64,000 nt of DNA from Nemania diffusa (taxonomy: Eukaryota > Ascomycota > Sordariomycetes > Xylariales > Xylariaceae): NCBI GenBank assembly GCA_038501195.1, contig JBBPUQ010000005.1, positions 1,116,001 to 1,180,000 of the forward strand. The letters run 5' to 3'. The first letter of the stretch is position 1. The number at the start of each line of letters is the position of its first letter. The notes below the pieces were generated by a model. It had not been told where the DNA came from and ran no database searches. It was given only the letters and a program-made list of their open reading frames with translations. The position numbers were made by a program, and so were the translations under genes. Positions 11,245 to 24,943 of the stretch are shown here, one piece after another.

Positions 11245-12526
11245 TTAAGCAGTCTTGGGCTTCTGGATAGTGCCTCGTACGCCAGACTCGATCATGACGA
11301 GACGGTCCTCCCTCCAGCTCCAAACTACCGCGAGCATACCTCCGGGACCCAGCGCAACCGTCAGGCCAACGATGTACATAGCCCACTTCACGAGCTGCAC
11401 AGCACCAGCATTGCCCAACAGCAGGCGATGGACGTCATACACGGCGATCCAGGCCCAGAGCAGCGTAGGAAGGAAGCAGCCCCACCAGTCGACCTGGAAG
11501 ATATAGTGCAAACCCGCCGTGGTGCTCTCCATCCACGTATCGCGGTCCGGCACGAACACGTGCGCGAAGCTCAGCTGCGGGTTCGTCGCCGTGGCGCACA
11601 CGCACAGCGTCACGAGGTGGTTGACGGCGCACACGACGCCCGCGGCGGCATACACGCGCTTGACGTGCGTGATGTCCGGGCTCCCCTTGCGCGACTCCGC
11701 GGGCGCGGACGGGAGGAGCCGCGAGGCGGCGAAGAGCAGGATGTTCACGAAGCCTGGGGAGGGCTGCCACAGGAAGACGAGGAACTGCGTGGCCGAGGCG
11801 CTGAGGCCGGGCAGGTACATCGCGAGCGTGGGGAGCAGGTACCCGATGCTGATGCTGAAGAGCAGGCCGCGCGCGTAGGGGGGCGAGACGTGGCTGCCGG
11901 ACACGTAGTACGCGTCTGGCTTGGAGATCAGCATGTAGGAGAGGTAGTAGAGCGGGATGATCGCCGCGCCGGCTATGGTCTGGTAGAAGAGGACGAATAG
12001 CCCGGTGCTGGGGTCATGGTTAGCCAACAGCTTCCTCAGTTTTTTAGGTCATGCTTCGCGTGTATATATAATTTCAAGCACACGCAGAGGAATCCCCGTT
12101 GTTTGACAAGAGCATGAGATGGCAAGTTATCACTCACAAGCTGATGAGCTTCCACGAGTTCCGCGTGCGGCACGCCTCGACGTTCCAGACGGCGATGACG
12201 GCGAAGAACTGCACGAGGAAGTGCAGCTGCTGCACGCGGACGCCCTCGTCCCAGGCGAGGGGGCCGGCGAGAAACGCGGCGACGAGGAATAGGAGACTAG
12301 AGTCGATGATCTCGATGCCGGTATAGTGCGTCCGCATAGGCATGCCATTGGGGTATGTCCTGGCCTCGACCTGCTCGACAAAATTCACAGGGATCCCCTT
12401 GATCCCTGTCTCGATGCGCATAAGCCATCCAGCGTAAACCGACGCGACGGCGAATATCAATACGTAAAGCGCATTGTAAGGCCGTGTGGTCTGGGGCATC
12501 GCGATCGTCTTCTTCGTTTTGGCCAT
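11245..12526 (-). CDS. Polytopic fungal integral membrane protein, function unknown
   Basis: Two exons (12138-12526, 11245-12034; 103 bp intron with GTGAGT donor) give a complete 392-residue protein. It has about eight to nine hydrophobic helices, a short basic N-terminus (MAKTKKTIAMPQ) and a basic C-terminal tail (GVRGTIQKPKTA). Tryptophans and prolines cluster at helix ends (DWWGCFLPTLLWAW). The layout resembles uncharacterised membrane proteins sometimes found near fungal meroterpenoid genes, but there is no partner biosynthetic gene here and I see no catalytic signature I can vouch for. The second exon is GC-rich, giving long antisense ORFs that should be ignored. Confidence 0.8.
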
Positions 12527-13240
12527 TTTTCAATCTGATGTTACTCTGTAAGACAGGTAGTACAGTACACGCTTGCAAGAACTTAAGTACCCAAGGTCAA
12601 GGTCAAGATTCTCCACAATCTTGTGTCTCGTTTCTCAACTTGACGTTTACGAGGATTAGGAAGAGACAACAAAGTCAAGAAATTTCATCGCTACGAATGA
12701 AAGAGAAACTGCCGGCATTCCTACTCAGCCTCAACAGACGTCAGAATTTGAAATCGCTAAGGCCAATGGCTGTGGTAATCTCACCGCGGCTTATTTAGAT
12801 AGGTGCAGAGTCAATCCACATCTCGGGGTCTTCAAAAACCCGCGTGGAGAACATCGTCGAGACGTCTTTTCTACTGTATTGCACAACATTTTATTATTCT
12901 GTCGAGGTCAGCACATGAAAAATATTGAAGCTTATCTCTAGTACTTAAAAAGTGTTGCATCGCAGAGGTTCCCTCTAATTACAGATTTAGAGTGCTACCT
13001 AAATGGACCCAGAGGTATTTACGGAGGGTACGGTGGTGCTTTACGTAGATAGGTACCTAAGGCACCTATGTATCCCCGATAAGTCAATCTGCCTGATTGG
13101 CGTTCTGCATTGATGAATATTTTTCAACAATTAACTTCGCACCTTAGCTTTTTCGCAATTTTCAAGTCGTCACCCGCATTCATCTTGATGCTTTATTGAT
13201 ATGGACAGGCCAATTCCCTCTTGGTATTAAATATTCTGCT
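12527..13240. other. Divergent promoter region before MRM2
   Basis: This 714 bp gap lies between the start codons of the membrane protein gene and MRM2. TAGGTACCTAAGGCACCT-type microrepeats occur around 13050-13070. No gene is visible. Confidence 0.5.
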
Positions 13241-14573
13241 ATGCAGGCGTTGGTGCATGCTGTAGCGCCTCGCTATGGAAGGCTCGTGAAGACTGCTGCA
13301 GTTGCAGCCTCTCACTTACCCTTCACCCAGCAGAGCCCAGTTCTCAACCACCATGTCTCAGTCACCTGTAACTACGTGCGGTGGTCCTCATCGAATTCGA
13401 GATGGAAGCAACGTCAGGGAAAGGACTTCTTTGCTCGCGAGGCAAAAGTCCAGGGCTTGAAGAGTCGAGCTGCGTTCAAGCTGCTTGAGGTACGCCAGCC
13501 TTATCAACGCGAACTCACGTGCACCCGCTTATAATCGTGTGATTGACAGATGGACGCCAAATATAGACTGTTCAGAAGGGGCCAGACAATCGTTGATCTC
13601 GTAAGTCATGAAACTCCTAGTTAGATTCAATGCTGAGGGATCAAAGGGTTATGCACCTGGAAGTTGGTCTCAGGTGAGAGTGTCTCGCAACGCCAAGCAC
13701 CATATGCATTATTAATTACCTCTAGGTTGCCGTGGAACGAACAAAACCAAATGGCCGCGTGATTGGAATCGATATCATTCCCGCACAACCGCCCAAGGGG
13801 GTATCCACCATTCAAGGAAATTTCCTATCGCCGTTCGTACAGAATATGGTAAAAGAGTACCTTGTCGAGTTTGCGCAGCCGAGGAGCACACCGAAGCAAG
13901 ACGTTGAGACCTTAGAAGATGAGGATGGTGTCATCACCGACAAGCCTAGCTATATCGACGCCGAACGGGCGGAGTCTATGGACTCTGATCACGAGACGAG
14001 CATAGATGACGGAAAGCTCGTCGATGTATGAATTCATAATCTAAATCATTTCAATATCGTACCCCCTACTAACAAACTTCCAGATGGTTCTTAGCGACAT
14101 GTCAGCTCCCTGGATACAAACCTCCGGCTTCTCCAGCAACACTTTGAGTAACCCTTATCATAGGATGATGAACACGAGCGGCATGAGCTTTCGCGATCAC
14201 GCGGGCAGTATGGTCAGTTCCATACCCCCTATAACGAAATGGCCAAAGCATATCAATAAACTTACTGACATGGCCGTGTAGGATCTCTGTCTAGCTGCAT
14301 TGCAGTTTGCAAGCGACACACTTCGAACCGGAGGGAATTTTGTTTGCAAATTCTACCAAGGATCTGAAGATAAAGACTTGGAGTTGAAGCTCAAAAAGAT
14401 GTTTGGAAGAGTCTATCGCGAGAAGCCGGACTCGTCACGAAATGTAGGTTACTATCTTTTGTCCTCGGTCATATATTCCCAAATTCTAAACAAACACGCA
14501 GGAATCGAGAGAGGCTTTCTTTGTAGCATTACGCCGCAAAGGCAATGTAACTTTAGCAGATGCCTCGAAATGA
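13241..14573 (+). CDS. MRM2: Mitochondrial 2'-O-ribose rRNA methyltransferase (FtsJ/MRM2)
   Basis: Seven exons (13241-13489, 13550-13600, 13647-13673, 13726-14025, 14084-14212, 14282-14443, 14502-14573) join to a complete 329-residue protein. The basic, hydroxylated N-terminus fits a mitochondrial presequence. The FtsJ/RlmE Rossmann fold follows: SRAAFKLLE carries the first catalytic Lys, GYAPGSWSQ is the SAM-binding motif I, VLSDMSAP carries the Asp, NTSG..FRDHAGSMDLC is family-typical, FVCKFYQG carries the second Lys and ESREAFFVA the Glu (K-D-K-E tetrad). MRM2 methylates a conserved uridine of the large mitochondrial rRNA A-loop. An acidic insert of about 60 residues after motif II (residues ~130-190) is larger than in bacterial RlmE. 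The SAM motif sits alone on a 27 bp exon. Confidence 0.93.
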
Positions 14574-14672
14574 TAGAGAGACCTCACCCACAAGATACCC
14601 CCCTTTAATTACTCGACTTAATATAGACCCAATTGTATCAAGAGTTCCCAACCATGAAAGTGAATAGAGAAG

Positions 14673-15141
14673 TCAATCCACCCAGAAATGGTCGTTCTGA
14701 CTTCTCATGTACCGCCTTGTGTCTCGTCCTCCTATCCTCCTTCACATGACTGTCTAGCAACACCATCCAGGAACTGAACTCACGTCGTTCCCAAACACGA
14801 AAACGCCAGGTGGATCGCAGAGGCTGGTAGCGCCATATTGCTTGTTGATGGCCATGAAGGTGCCTAGGAAGATGGTAAACAGTTGCATCGATAAGACTTA
14901 GGTAGGAGCACGGGTGACACCAACCATTATAGCATTCGCAGACCGCGTGGTCGACGCAGCAGTCGGGATCTTGAAAAGGGAAGCAGGGGATGGCAGGCTC
15001 GGTACTGTCAGGGCTATTTGCTGCAGTGGTGGCATTAGGAAAGAGCGTCTTCACGCTGCGGTTCGCGGTCATCGCGGCTGCACCCTTAACTAGGAGCGAG
15101 AGCCCCAAAATACTCCTCAAAAGCTTGCCGACACTCTTCAT
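14673..15141 (-). CDS. Small secreted cysteine-rich protein (candidate effector)
   Basis: I propose three exons (14925-15141, 14784-14863, 14673-14696) with introns of 61 and 87 bp, giving a 106-residue protein. The unspliced frame is longer but turns into protein-unlike sequence after residue 72. With splicing the chain continues as GTFMAINKQYGATSLC and ends NDHFWVD. Residues 1-23 (MKSVGKLLRSILGLSLLVKGAAA) form a signal peptide, and two N-glycosylation sequons follow (NRS, NAT). The mature part has six cysteines, five of them in CFPFQDPDCCVDHAVCEC, so several disulfides are likely. Small size, secretion and cysteine richness fit an effector-like or surface-active protein. No family is recognised. 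The final tiny exon is the least certain part. Confidence 0.6.
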
Positions 15142-15802
15142 CTTGTTGAAGTAATGGGAAACAAACTTAGTTGGTGTAGTCTGAAATGAAATAAATGTCG
15201 TATCTAGACACTTTATGATATAAGCCCTCGCGTTTCTTGTTGATGTGTTGTAGACAAGAGAGTCGGGGCTTGAGGATACGGAATTATTCACAAGAGAGGT
15301 AAGAAGGAATATCTGTCGCAGCGTACATAAGTAGATGCCTATCACAACTTATACGGGATACTGGAGCCACCCTATCCGAGTCGTACAGTGCTCTTTCCTA
15401 CTTTCTATTGATGAAAACACTCCTGGAAGCTGTGACACTGTATACTATTGATACTGCGATGGTCCCGATCCTATCTACATGTTTCCAGGTATGACAAGGT
15501 CGAGTAGGCAACTGCTCCCGTACGACGTGCCTGTGTCCGATGCACCGGCTGTTACCTACTTCCTCGTGCAGTTAACTTAGGCTCTCTGCATCAACAATCA
15601 AATGATTGTAGTCAAGGCTCGTCTTGTCCCGCGTACTCACCCGGATCCATATGCATCGACTGTTCCTCTCCAAAACAGTCAACAACCAAATCAACTAACC
15701 TGCTTCTCTCGTTCAAAGCTTGTATCTCCCATGTTCTTGGTCTATGGGATCGGCCAATTTGTTCATTGAATCGTCGTGTTATCATCCTCTTAGCTACAAA
15801 CC
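15142..15802. other. Divergent promoter region before the MFS gene
   Basis: This 660 bp gap lies between the divergent starts of the secreted protein gene and the MFS transporter gene. No coding, repeat or RNA gene signal was recognised. Confidence 0.45.
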
Positions 15803-18209
15803 ATGTCCCTTGACAAGGAGCCCTGGGTATACGCCCGGTCGCCATTAGAGTCACCGCCTGATGACCTACATGATGTGTCCCTCAACGACGAAGCACATGA
15901 TGCACGATCTTCCCTCTCACCGGGGAGTCGACCTGAATGCTTTAAAAATCGTCTTCACGAATGTCTATTTGTTGCCTTGATCGCACTCGCTGCGGCCACC
16001 CCTGTTTTCCTCCAGCGATCTATTGTTGTCGTAACATCTTCTATAGCAGAGTCACTGAGAATGTCACCGGCTGAGTTGGCCTGGTCTACAGCCAGTTCCG
16101 GGTATGTAGCGAGTAATTATTCTTCCATCAGTTCTCGTTAATAATTCACATCCTATAGATTAACTACGGGTGCTTTCCTCTTACCGTTCGCTCATATAGC
16201 CGATACATGTGCAGTGCTTCCTCGCAAGGCACTTCTCATCATAAGTCTAACGGCTTTCGCTTTACTTGCTGCCATCACCTCGGTTTCACAGACTGGAGTC
16301 GTGCTCGATATTCTTTCTGGCCTAACAGGTGTTGCCTGCGCAGCAAATATCCCTATCTCCTTGGGCATTCTAAGTCTAGTGTACCCAGACAATTCTCGCC
16401 AAAGAAACATGGTTTTCTCGTCCTTCTTCATGGGAACCCCTGCTGCCACAATCATTGGAGGCTTGGGATCCGGAGGCCTGGCTCTCAAGATCAGCTGGAA
16501 GGCGCCTTTTATTGCGCTGGGTGGGCTTTTTGGCGTTATTGCTGTCCTCGCCTGGGCATTTGTTCCTAATGTGCCCGAACCTGAAGTCATCCTAACCAAA
16601 TCAGAGCTACGCATACGGACAGACCGCAAATCCCAGCAGGTCGTCATGCTCGGTGCCCCGAATAGGATGACAACTATCCTACAATTTGATTGGGCCGGGC
16701 TCGCCTTGCTAATTATCGGCGTTCTGCTCTTCGCCGTGTCTCTGACTATTGGGCCCGAGGGTCCTGAGCCATGGAAAACACCCACTGTCATTATGCTTCT
16801 GACATTGGGGTTGCTGTTTCTTGGATGCTTTATTGTGTGGCAGAATGTTTCCAAGAGCCCCATGATACCTCCTTCAATATGGAATAATTGGAGTGTCACA
16901 TTGGTAGGTCCCTCCTGATATTATTTAAACTCATGCTGATTACTTATAGGTTGTTGTCTGTACATTGGGGGCATCAATGGCATTCTACTCACAGCTATTC
17001 TGGGTGTCGATGTTCATGCAGCAACTTGAAAACCTGAATTCGTTCGAAGTCGCCGTCAGGTTGCTACCGCAGGCCCTTGTCGGGCTATTGATAAGCCCTC
17101 TTGTTGGGTTGTTCATGCATGCAATTCCAGGCACGGCTCTGTTGGTGTTTGCCGCCTCTTGTCTCTTTCTCAGCAACATATTCCTCATTTTCCTTCGTCA
17201 TGATGCCCACTACTTGCTCTGGATATTTCCTTCGCTGATGCTAAGCACTATTGGTATGGACTGGGTCATGAATGTTGGATCTGTAAGACTGAAAAGAATC
17301 ACCACTGTCGATGTAACGAAAGCTGATAATAAGGCATAGCTTCATATACTATCTTTGCTACCGCCAGAACAACACTCAATTGGAGCTTCTCTTCTCCAAA
17401 CAACCAGTCGACTTGGTGTTCCACTTGGTCTTGCAGTTACTACTTCAATCTGGTCTTCTTATGATGGGAATGTAGACTGGTCCCAACCTGAGCTTGCGTA
17501 TACGCATACGTTCATTGCAACAACTGCATTTTCGAGCCTTTCTCTTTTAATGGCCCCATTCATCCGCATTGGCAAACAAGGCCGACCCAGCCGGTCGAGT
17601 GTAGAGCCTGAGGTGGACACCGCGAGCCAAGTCAAGCGGAGATCGCTTCTACTGCTGAGTTCTCCATCTCTCCCACCTAGCGACAGTGAGAAGAGTTCTA
17701 TTAAGGACGTCGAACGCCGGCCCAGTAAAAGGTGGTCTCCTGTGGGGAGTATGGTTCAGTCGTCTGTGGGAAGGAGATCAACCAGAGCCCAGTCCATATC
17801 ATCACAGTCTTCTATGGGAATGGATACGTCGAGGTCAGACAGCGTAGCTAAAACTGCAATACGCCGAGGACGATGCTCGTCTGAGAAGGTTGTGTGGATT
17901 GTCTGTGAAGAATGTGGCACCAGCAAACGCCAGCGGGAGTCATCAAGTCATATGGTCATGGGTGACCCAGCGCGATATTTCAACGATGTCGTGCATGGCG
18001 GTGAGCCTACTGTTAACAGTAGAGATGCTGCTCATCACCAACCTCATCATCAACCACAACATCCGACAATTCGCCGAAGCCCGCCAACACTTGGCAGTCC
18101 GACTCGCCATACTGCAGCGCAAAGACCTTACCCGGGATGGAGACGTCTACCTCTCGTCAATCGCCAGATCATGACTCACCAGATCTTAACCCAAGGATTT
18201 CAACCATGA
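15803..18209 (+). CDS. MFS transporter with long cytosolic tail, probable frameshift near the end
   Basis: Four exons (15803-16101, 16159-16903, 16950-17282, 17340-18209) give 748 residues as read. After a hydrophilic N-terminus of about 50 residues come 12-14 membrane helices in a DHA/AMF1-like arrangement (TGAFLLPFAHIADT near helix 2, LPPEQHSIGASLLQT in the second half). A Ser/Arg-rich cytosolic tail carries a CEEC pair (VVWIVCEECG). Substrate is unknown; drug, boron or small-molecule efflux are possibilities. Around 17997-18005 the protein-like reading frame shifts: the current frame becomes His/Gln/Pro-rich noise, while the +1 frame continues as a plausible helix (IRQFAEARQHLAVRLAILQ) to a stop at 18174. 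The overlap leaves no room for an intron, so a one-base indel or assembly error is likely. The transport domain is unaffected. Confidence 0.8.
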
Positions 18210-18966
18210 AACTGATCATGGATGAGTACATCCCAGCGGCGCCGGTCTATATCATAGGGAATAACATGATGACCTTCGGCTGTAAGGTTCAATGATAGCA
18301 CTTCTTCCTGATATAATAGGGACGGGTATTGATAGCATTTGGGCTCTGCGACTGTTAAAACGCAGATTGGAGACGTTACTTAGATCGTTATTGATAACTT
18401 ATGAAGGGGGGTTGGTACATGTGCGTCATACCTCGGTAGTTTTAGAAAGCTTAGTCTAATGTTGTGGCTGCAATCCATGCTAATATCTTACCCATGCGCG
18501 CGCGTGATGATTTGCTAGTCATACGCAGCACGTTTGTATTTCTAAATGTGGCGGTCTGTTACCTATTGGTAGCATCACTATGTAGAATGTACTGAATTGT
18601 CTTCACAGCGGCACCTAAACAGCATACTATATCATTTCTGATTATATATAACTATGATTACCTTATACGTAGTTGGCAACATAAAAAGGAGGCTTGTAAC
18701 TCGCTCATAGTAGGCCTGTAAGGGTTGCCTGAAAAACAGCTTACACACTCTGTGAGGTACTTCGCTATCACACTTCTCCCTCGCATAGGCCTAGGGTGCT
18801 GCAGGCTTAATCACCCAACCTGGCTAGTTAATTACTCCGTCGTAATACATATGTTGGGCCTTTGTAAGGGTTGCCCATGATCCCGCGCTCCCTACGAGCC
18901 AGGATTAGTCGGACCGTAGTCTCCATCTCTAACATGACATCTCCTTCATCTTGGGACGTTTCTCGC
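18210..18966. other. Intergenic region between convergent genes
   Basis: This 757 bp AT-rich stretch between the MFS and acyl-CoA dehydrogenase stops has no recognisable gene. The phrase TGTAAGGGTTGCC occurs twice (18717-18729 and 18865-18877), suggesting an old short duplication. Confidence 0.5.
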
Positions 18967-20588
18967 TTATAACTTGGCGCTCTTGGGCATCTTGGCCATG
19001 GCCTGGCGCACGCCGAGGTCGCCGAGGACCTCCTCGGCGCCGCCGAGGATGGCGTCGAACTTGTAGGTGCGGTGGAACATCTCGATGACGCGGCCCATGC
19101 CGGACTGGGTCAGGCCGCGGCCGCCGAAGATCTGGACGGACTCGTCGGCGATCTCGTGCGCGGCGCGCGTGATGCTCATCTTGAGGAGGCCGATGGGGCC
19201 GCCGAGGTGCTTGGATTGCTCGCTGTAGGGCATGTTGCACATCTGGTATGTTATGCTCTCGAGCCAGGCTTGGTTCGCTTCTACTAGGGCGATCATCTTT
19301 GCTAATCTGTTTGGATAGGGTTGTTAGCTCTTTAGTTCGGTAGGGGCTGTATTCAAACAAGCCGAAGGGTAGGAATGGGGGAATCGTACTTTTGTCGGAT
19401 GACGGGTTGATCTATCAACCGCTTGCCAAAGACTATGCGCTGGTGCGCCCACTTCAAGCACTCCTCTACCACTGTCCTAGACATACGAACAGATGTGGAA
19501 GCCATGCTCCACCGCTCATGGTTGAAATTGCTGAGGATCACGTAGATTCCCTTGTTCTCCTCACCCAGCAAATTCTCAGCAGGAACCTTGACATTGTCAA
19601 ATGTGATGTATGCTGTACCGGCCGTGGGCGAATATGAAGTCTTAATGGGCTTCGTCTCGACGCCCTCGCCACGCTCGATTATCAGGACGCTCAGCCCCTT
19701 CTCCGTCCGCACACCTGTTATGAAATAGTCCGCGTACACGCCATTGGTGATCCATTTCTTGGTGCCGTTGACGATGTAGTGCTTGCCGTCGGGGGTCTTG
19801 GTGGCGGTGGTGCGCAGGCCCGCGACGTCCGAGCCGGCGAACGCCTCGGTGATGGCCAGGCACATGTACTTCTTGCCGCTGAAGACCTCGTCCATGATGG
19901 CCTTCTTCCGCACCTCGTCCTTCATCCAGTTCATGATGCACGGCAGGCCGATGACCATGCCGGCCAGCTGCCCGTCCTGGAAGCCGCGCGCGTTGGCGCG
20001 CACGCCCTCCTGGCTGATGATGAGGTCGTGGAAGTAGTCGAACTCCTCGCCGCGCACGGCGCCGCCCAGCAGCTCGACGCCGTGCAGGTGCTTGCCCGGC
20101 CCCAGGCGCATGTGCAGCACGCCCTCCTTCGCCATGCGGTCGACGAGGTCCTGGCTGATGTACTTGCCGTCGGCCTCGCGGGCCAGGGCCTCGGGGGTGA
20201 TGTACCGGTCGTTGAAGACGCGCATGGCGCGCTGCAGCCTGCGGTGGCTCTCGCCGTAGTAGGGCGACTTGAAGACGGGGGAGAGCCAGAGGGGCTCGGC
20301 GTAGGGGACGAGGGAGAGGTCGCCGGGCTGCGGCGTCGCGACGGCGGGTGTCTCGCCGGCGACGACGCCGACCTGCAGGTCGGCGTACTTGGCGAGCACC
20401 TCGTGCCGGTGCAGGTTGTAGAAGGCGGCGGTGGCGTCCTGGCCGGCGACCTGGCGCAGCACCGACTCGCCGCCGGGGTGCGCGTCGAGGAAGTCGCTCA
20501 CATCGTACACCTTGCTGTCGACGATGAACCAGACCGAGTCTTCCGTGTTGTGTTTGGCGACCTCGTCGCGCGTGAACGTCTTGGCCAT
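18967..20588 (-). CDS. Cytochrome b5-acyl-CoA dehydrogenase fusion
   Basis: Two exons (19390-20588, 18967-19306; 83 bp intron) give a complete 512-residue protein. Residues 1-80 are a cytochrome b5 heme domain: HPGG with His37, and a second axial ligand at His60 or His62 in FYNLHRHE. A linker leads to a full acyl-CoA dehydrogenase (residues ~105-512) with N-terminal helices, the middle barrel (CLAITEAFAGSDVAGL, KKWITNG) and the C-terminal helical domain (R-IVFGKRLIDQPVIRQKLA and QIFGGRGLTQSGMGR). This fusion is common in filamentous fungi. It oxidises an acyl-CoA or related carboxyl substrate with FAD, and the fused b5 may accept the electrons, unlike ETF-linked mitochondrial enzymes. There is no obvious presequence and no C-terminal SKL; it ends SAKL, which resembles a type 1 peroxisomal signal (S-A-K-L/AKL variant), so peroxisomal location is plausible. 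Confidence 0.92.
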
Positions 20589-22412
20589 GGCGGAGCTGAG
20601 GTTGTGGCGGTTCGACTCTGCTGGTAGAACGGGGGATGTTGGTATCTAGGAGGGAGAATAGGTAAGTAAAAGGGGAAGAAGGAGGAAAAGAGTTGAATCA
20701 GTTATCTAGCTACTTACCTACACAGTATTTATTTATCAGACGGCGGCATTCGGCTGGAGGACTTTCCTATTGAAGGTGACATTTCCTCGAGATGTTGGCC
20801 AGGCACTATCGTCAGTGACCTCTTTGTTCCACTGTAGAAAGCGTCGGTGAGAAGTAGCCCCTGCTAAACCAACAAGCCTCGGCTCAAAGGTGGAACCCGG
20901 GGGCGCCACCCTGCTTGAGGATTGCATTTAGTCAGCCATTGATTGGCTACAGACCTGAATCATCTGGGCAGTCTAGAGACCCCTGCGACAAACTAACCTC
21001 CTGCTTATTTCGTTAGTAGAATCTTTACGCTCACATGCAATCCGGGGTATGGTTGGACTCCGGGGTTGGGTGGACTCGAGGGTGGATAGGAGGTAGGTAG
21101 CCAGGTTATATGCGTACCTGATGTAGTACGTACGCAAGTGTTTATTCGGTAACGAAAGATCCTCGGTGTAACAGGAAGCGAAGTGATAGCTGGGGCTGGG
21201 AATACATAGGTACATACGCATAGATACCTCACCACTGCGTAGCTTACAACATGGTAAGTAAAAACACACGATGAATATAGATCTATGTATACTCTGTATG
21301 TTGTCCCTGTTATTAACTCGAGGTCTTTCGCTTAACACCGGAACTCGGAATGGCCCCGAGGATAGATAAGGGCCTCGGCGCGCTAGTCATGGACAGTGTA
21401 CCTACTGTGCAGAGTACAGTACTGTAGATTACTCAACTTGTAATACCTATGGCACGCTTATGCTACCTACCACAAAGCTGAGGGATTTACCACCGGCGAC
21501 GAACCGGCGATGTTAATCTTTCCCCACGTAGTTTTAAAGACATATTCCTCGAATGTTCTAATTTTTACTTTCCCACTATCTACTTCTAGCTTCAGACTGA
21601 TCCAGGTATATTGATACAATATAAAGTTGCCGTAAGGTACGTAATAGACCTTATTTTCTGTTTTAAGATCTCCATATGTATTATCTACAACTTAGCAAAC
21701 CTTAGAACATACGCATACACATTTGCACAACTTAAGAGCATGTTGTGTATAGATTTAAAACCTGTCTCCTCTTTATAACCCATCTCCAAGACACCCAATC
21801 AGCACGCCCCCTTCTTTCCATATTGGTCCCGCACGATCGGATCGGATCTAAAGGTATATGTAGAGATAGACGCTCTTTATACCTAGTATCCGCAGAGAAA
21901 AGAAGCAACCAACCCGCATGCGGCTCTTATATCCTAGCATCCGTCCCGTCACCCCTGTATGCCTGTATCTTTGCCCTCTATTTCTTATCTGCATAGTCCG
22001 TACCCAGCTTGTTATCTTGGCACTCAAGACTACTGCGTATGGCGTTCAACCCCTCAACCTTGTGGCCCCGGCCTCGGGATCTTTAATACCTTATAGGGTA
22101 TTTGTTGTCTCGTTTCCTCGTGGCTTTGGTCTTGTGTCCTGCCATCAAAACACCTGACTTGAATAAACTCATATTGTATCACTCCGGAAGAAACATCAAG
22201 TTCCAGACCTGAGTCTCGAGTCATAAGTGAGAGCTGAGCTATCGCACACTTGTCTTGGCTCTTGAGAAATAACACGTGTCATTGATGTTCTACACAGGTA
22301 TTATATATCTGGAGGATATCTTATTGACTTGTCTTGCTCTGTTCCTCTCGTGCTGTTCACCCCCAAACTTAATACTACTTACACACGAACCAACCCCTAT
22401 ACTCTAGCGATC
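20589..22412. other. 1.8 kb divergent intergenic region, no gene seen
   Basis: This gap lies between the divergent starts of the acyl-CoA dehydrogenase and amine oxidase genes. It contains TAGGTAGGTAG and TACCTAC microrepeats around 21060-21220 and 21440-21475, and a pyrimidine-rich stretch just before the amine oxidase start. ORFs of up to about 120 codons exist but none looks like a protein. Confidence 0.5.
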
Positions 22413-24562
<2,150 letters not shown>

Positions 24563-24943
24563 GTAGACCACGTGCTTAACCTACAGACTGTGCTGCGTAG
24601 ATGGTTAGACATTAAGGTGGGACAACTTGGAGGCTTGTACGTATGTATAGGTTCCAGGTTTTATAAGCTTTAAAATCAGGCTTAGCGTAGTCGCTGCTTT
24701 TGCTTAGGCTCTGCTCACCCCACGACTACTGTAGTTAGGGTGCTTTGACTTACCTGGTTCTGACACATAAGAGCGAATTGCGGGCTTGTCTCCTAAGCGT
24801 TGGTATTCTGCGTCTAGGACTTTGCCATTAGTACAGGATAAAAAAAACACTCTTAAGCTCTTCTAATTCGTTCCTGGCTCCTTATATTGCTAAAATTGTT
24901 AGCTAAAAGCATTATTGTCGTAGATGAATGTCCCTAATGCAGC
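24563..24943. other. Short convergent intergenic region
   Basis: 380 bp between the amine oxidase stop and the end of the AIM9-like reading frame. AT-rich, with nothing recognised apart from an A-run at 24841-24847. Confidence 0.4.

Noticed and set aside
11152..12000. 282-codon plus-strand ORF opposite the polytopic membrane protein
   Set aside because: Arg/His/Glu-rich shadow of a GC-rich membrane-protein exon.
19779..20627. 282-codon ORF antisense to the acyl-CoA dehydrogenase
   Set aside because: Complement of strongly codon-biased sequence; the sense frame has the full b5 and dehydrogenase motifs.
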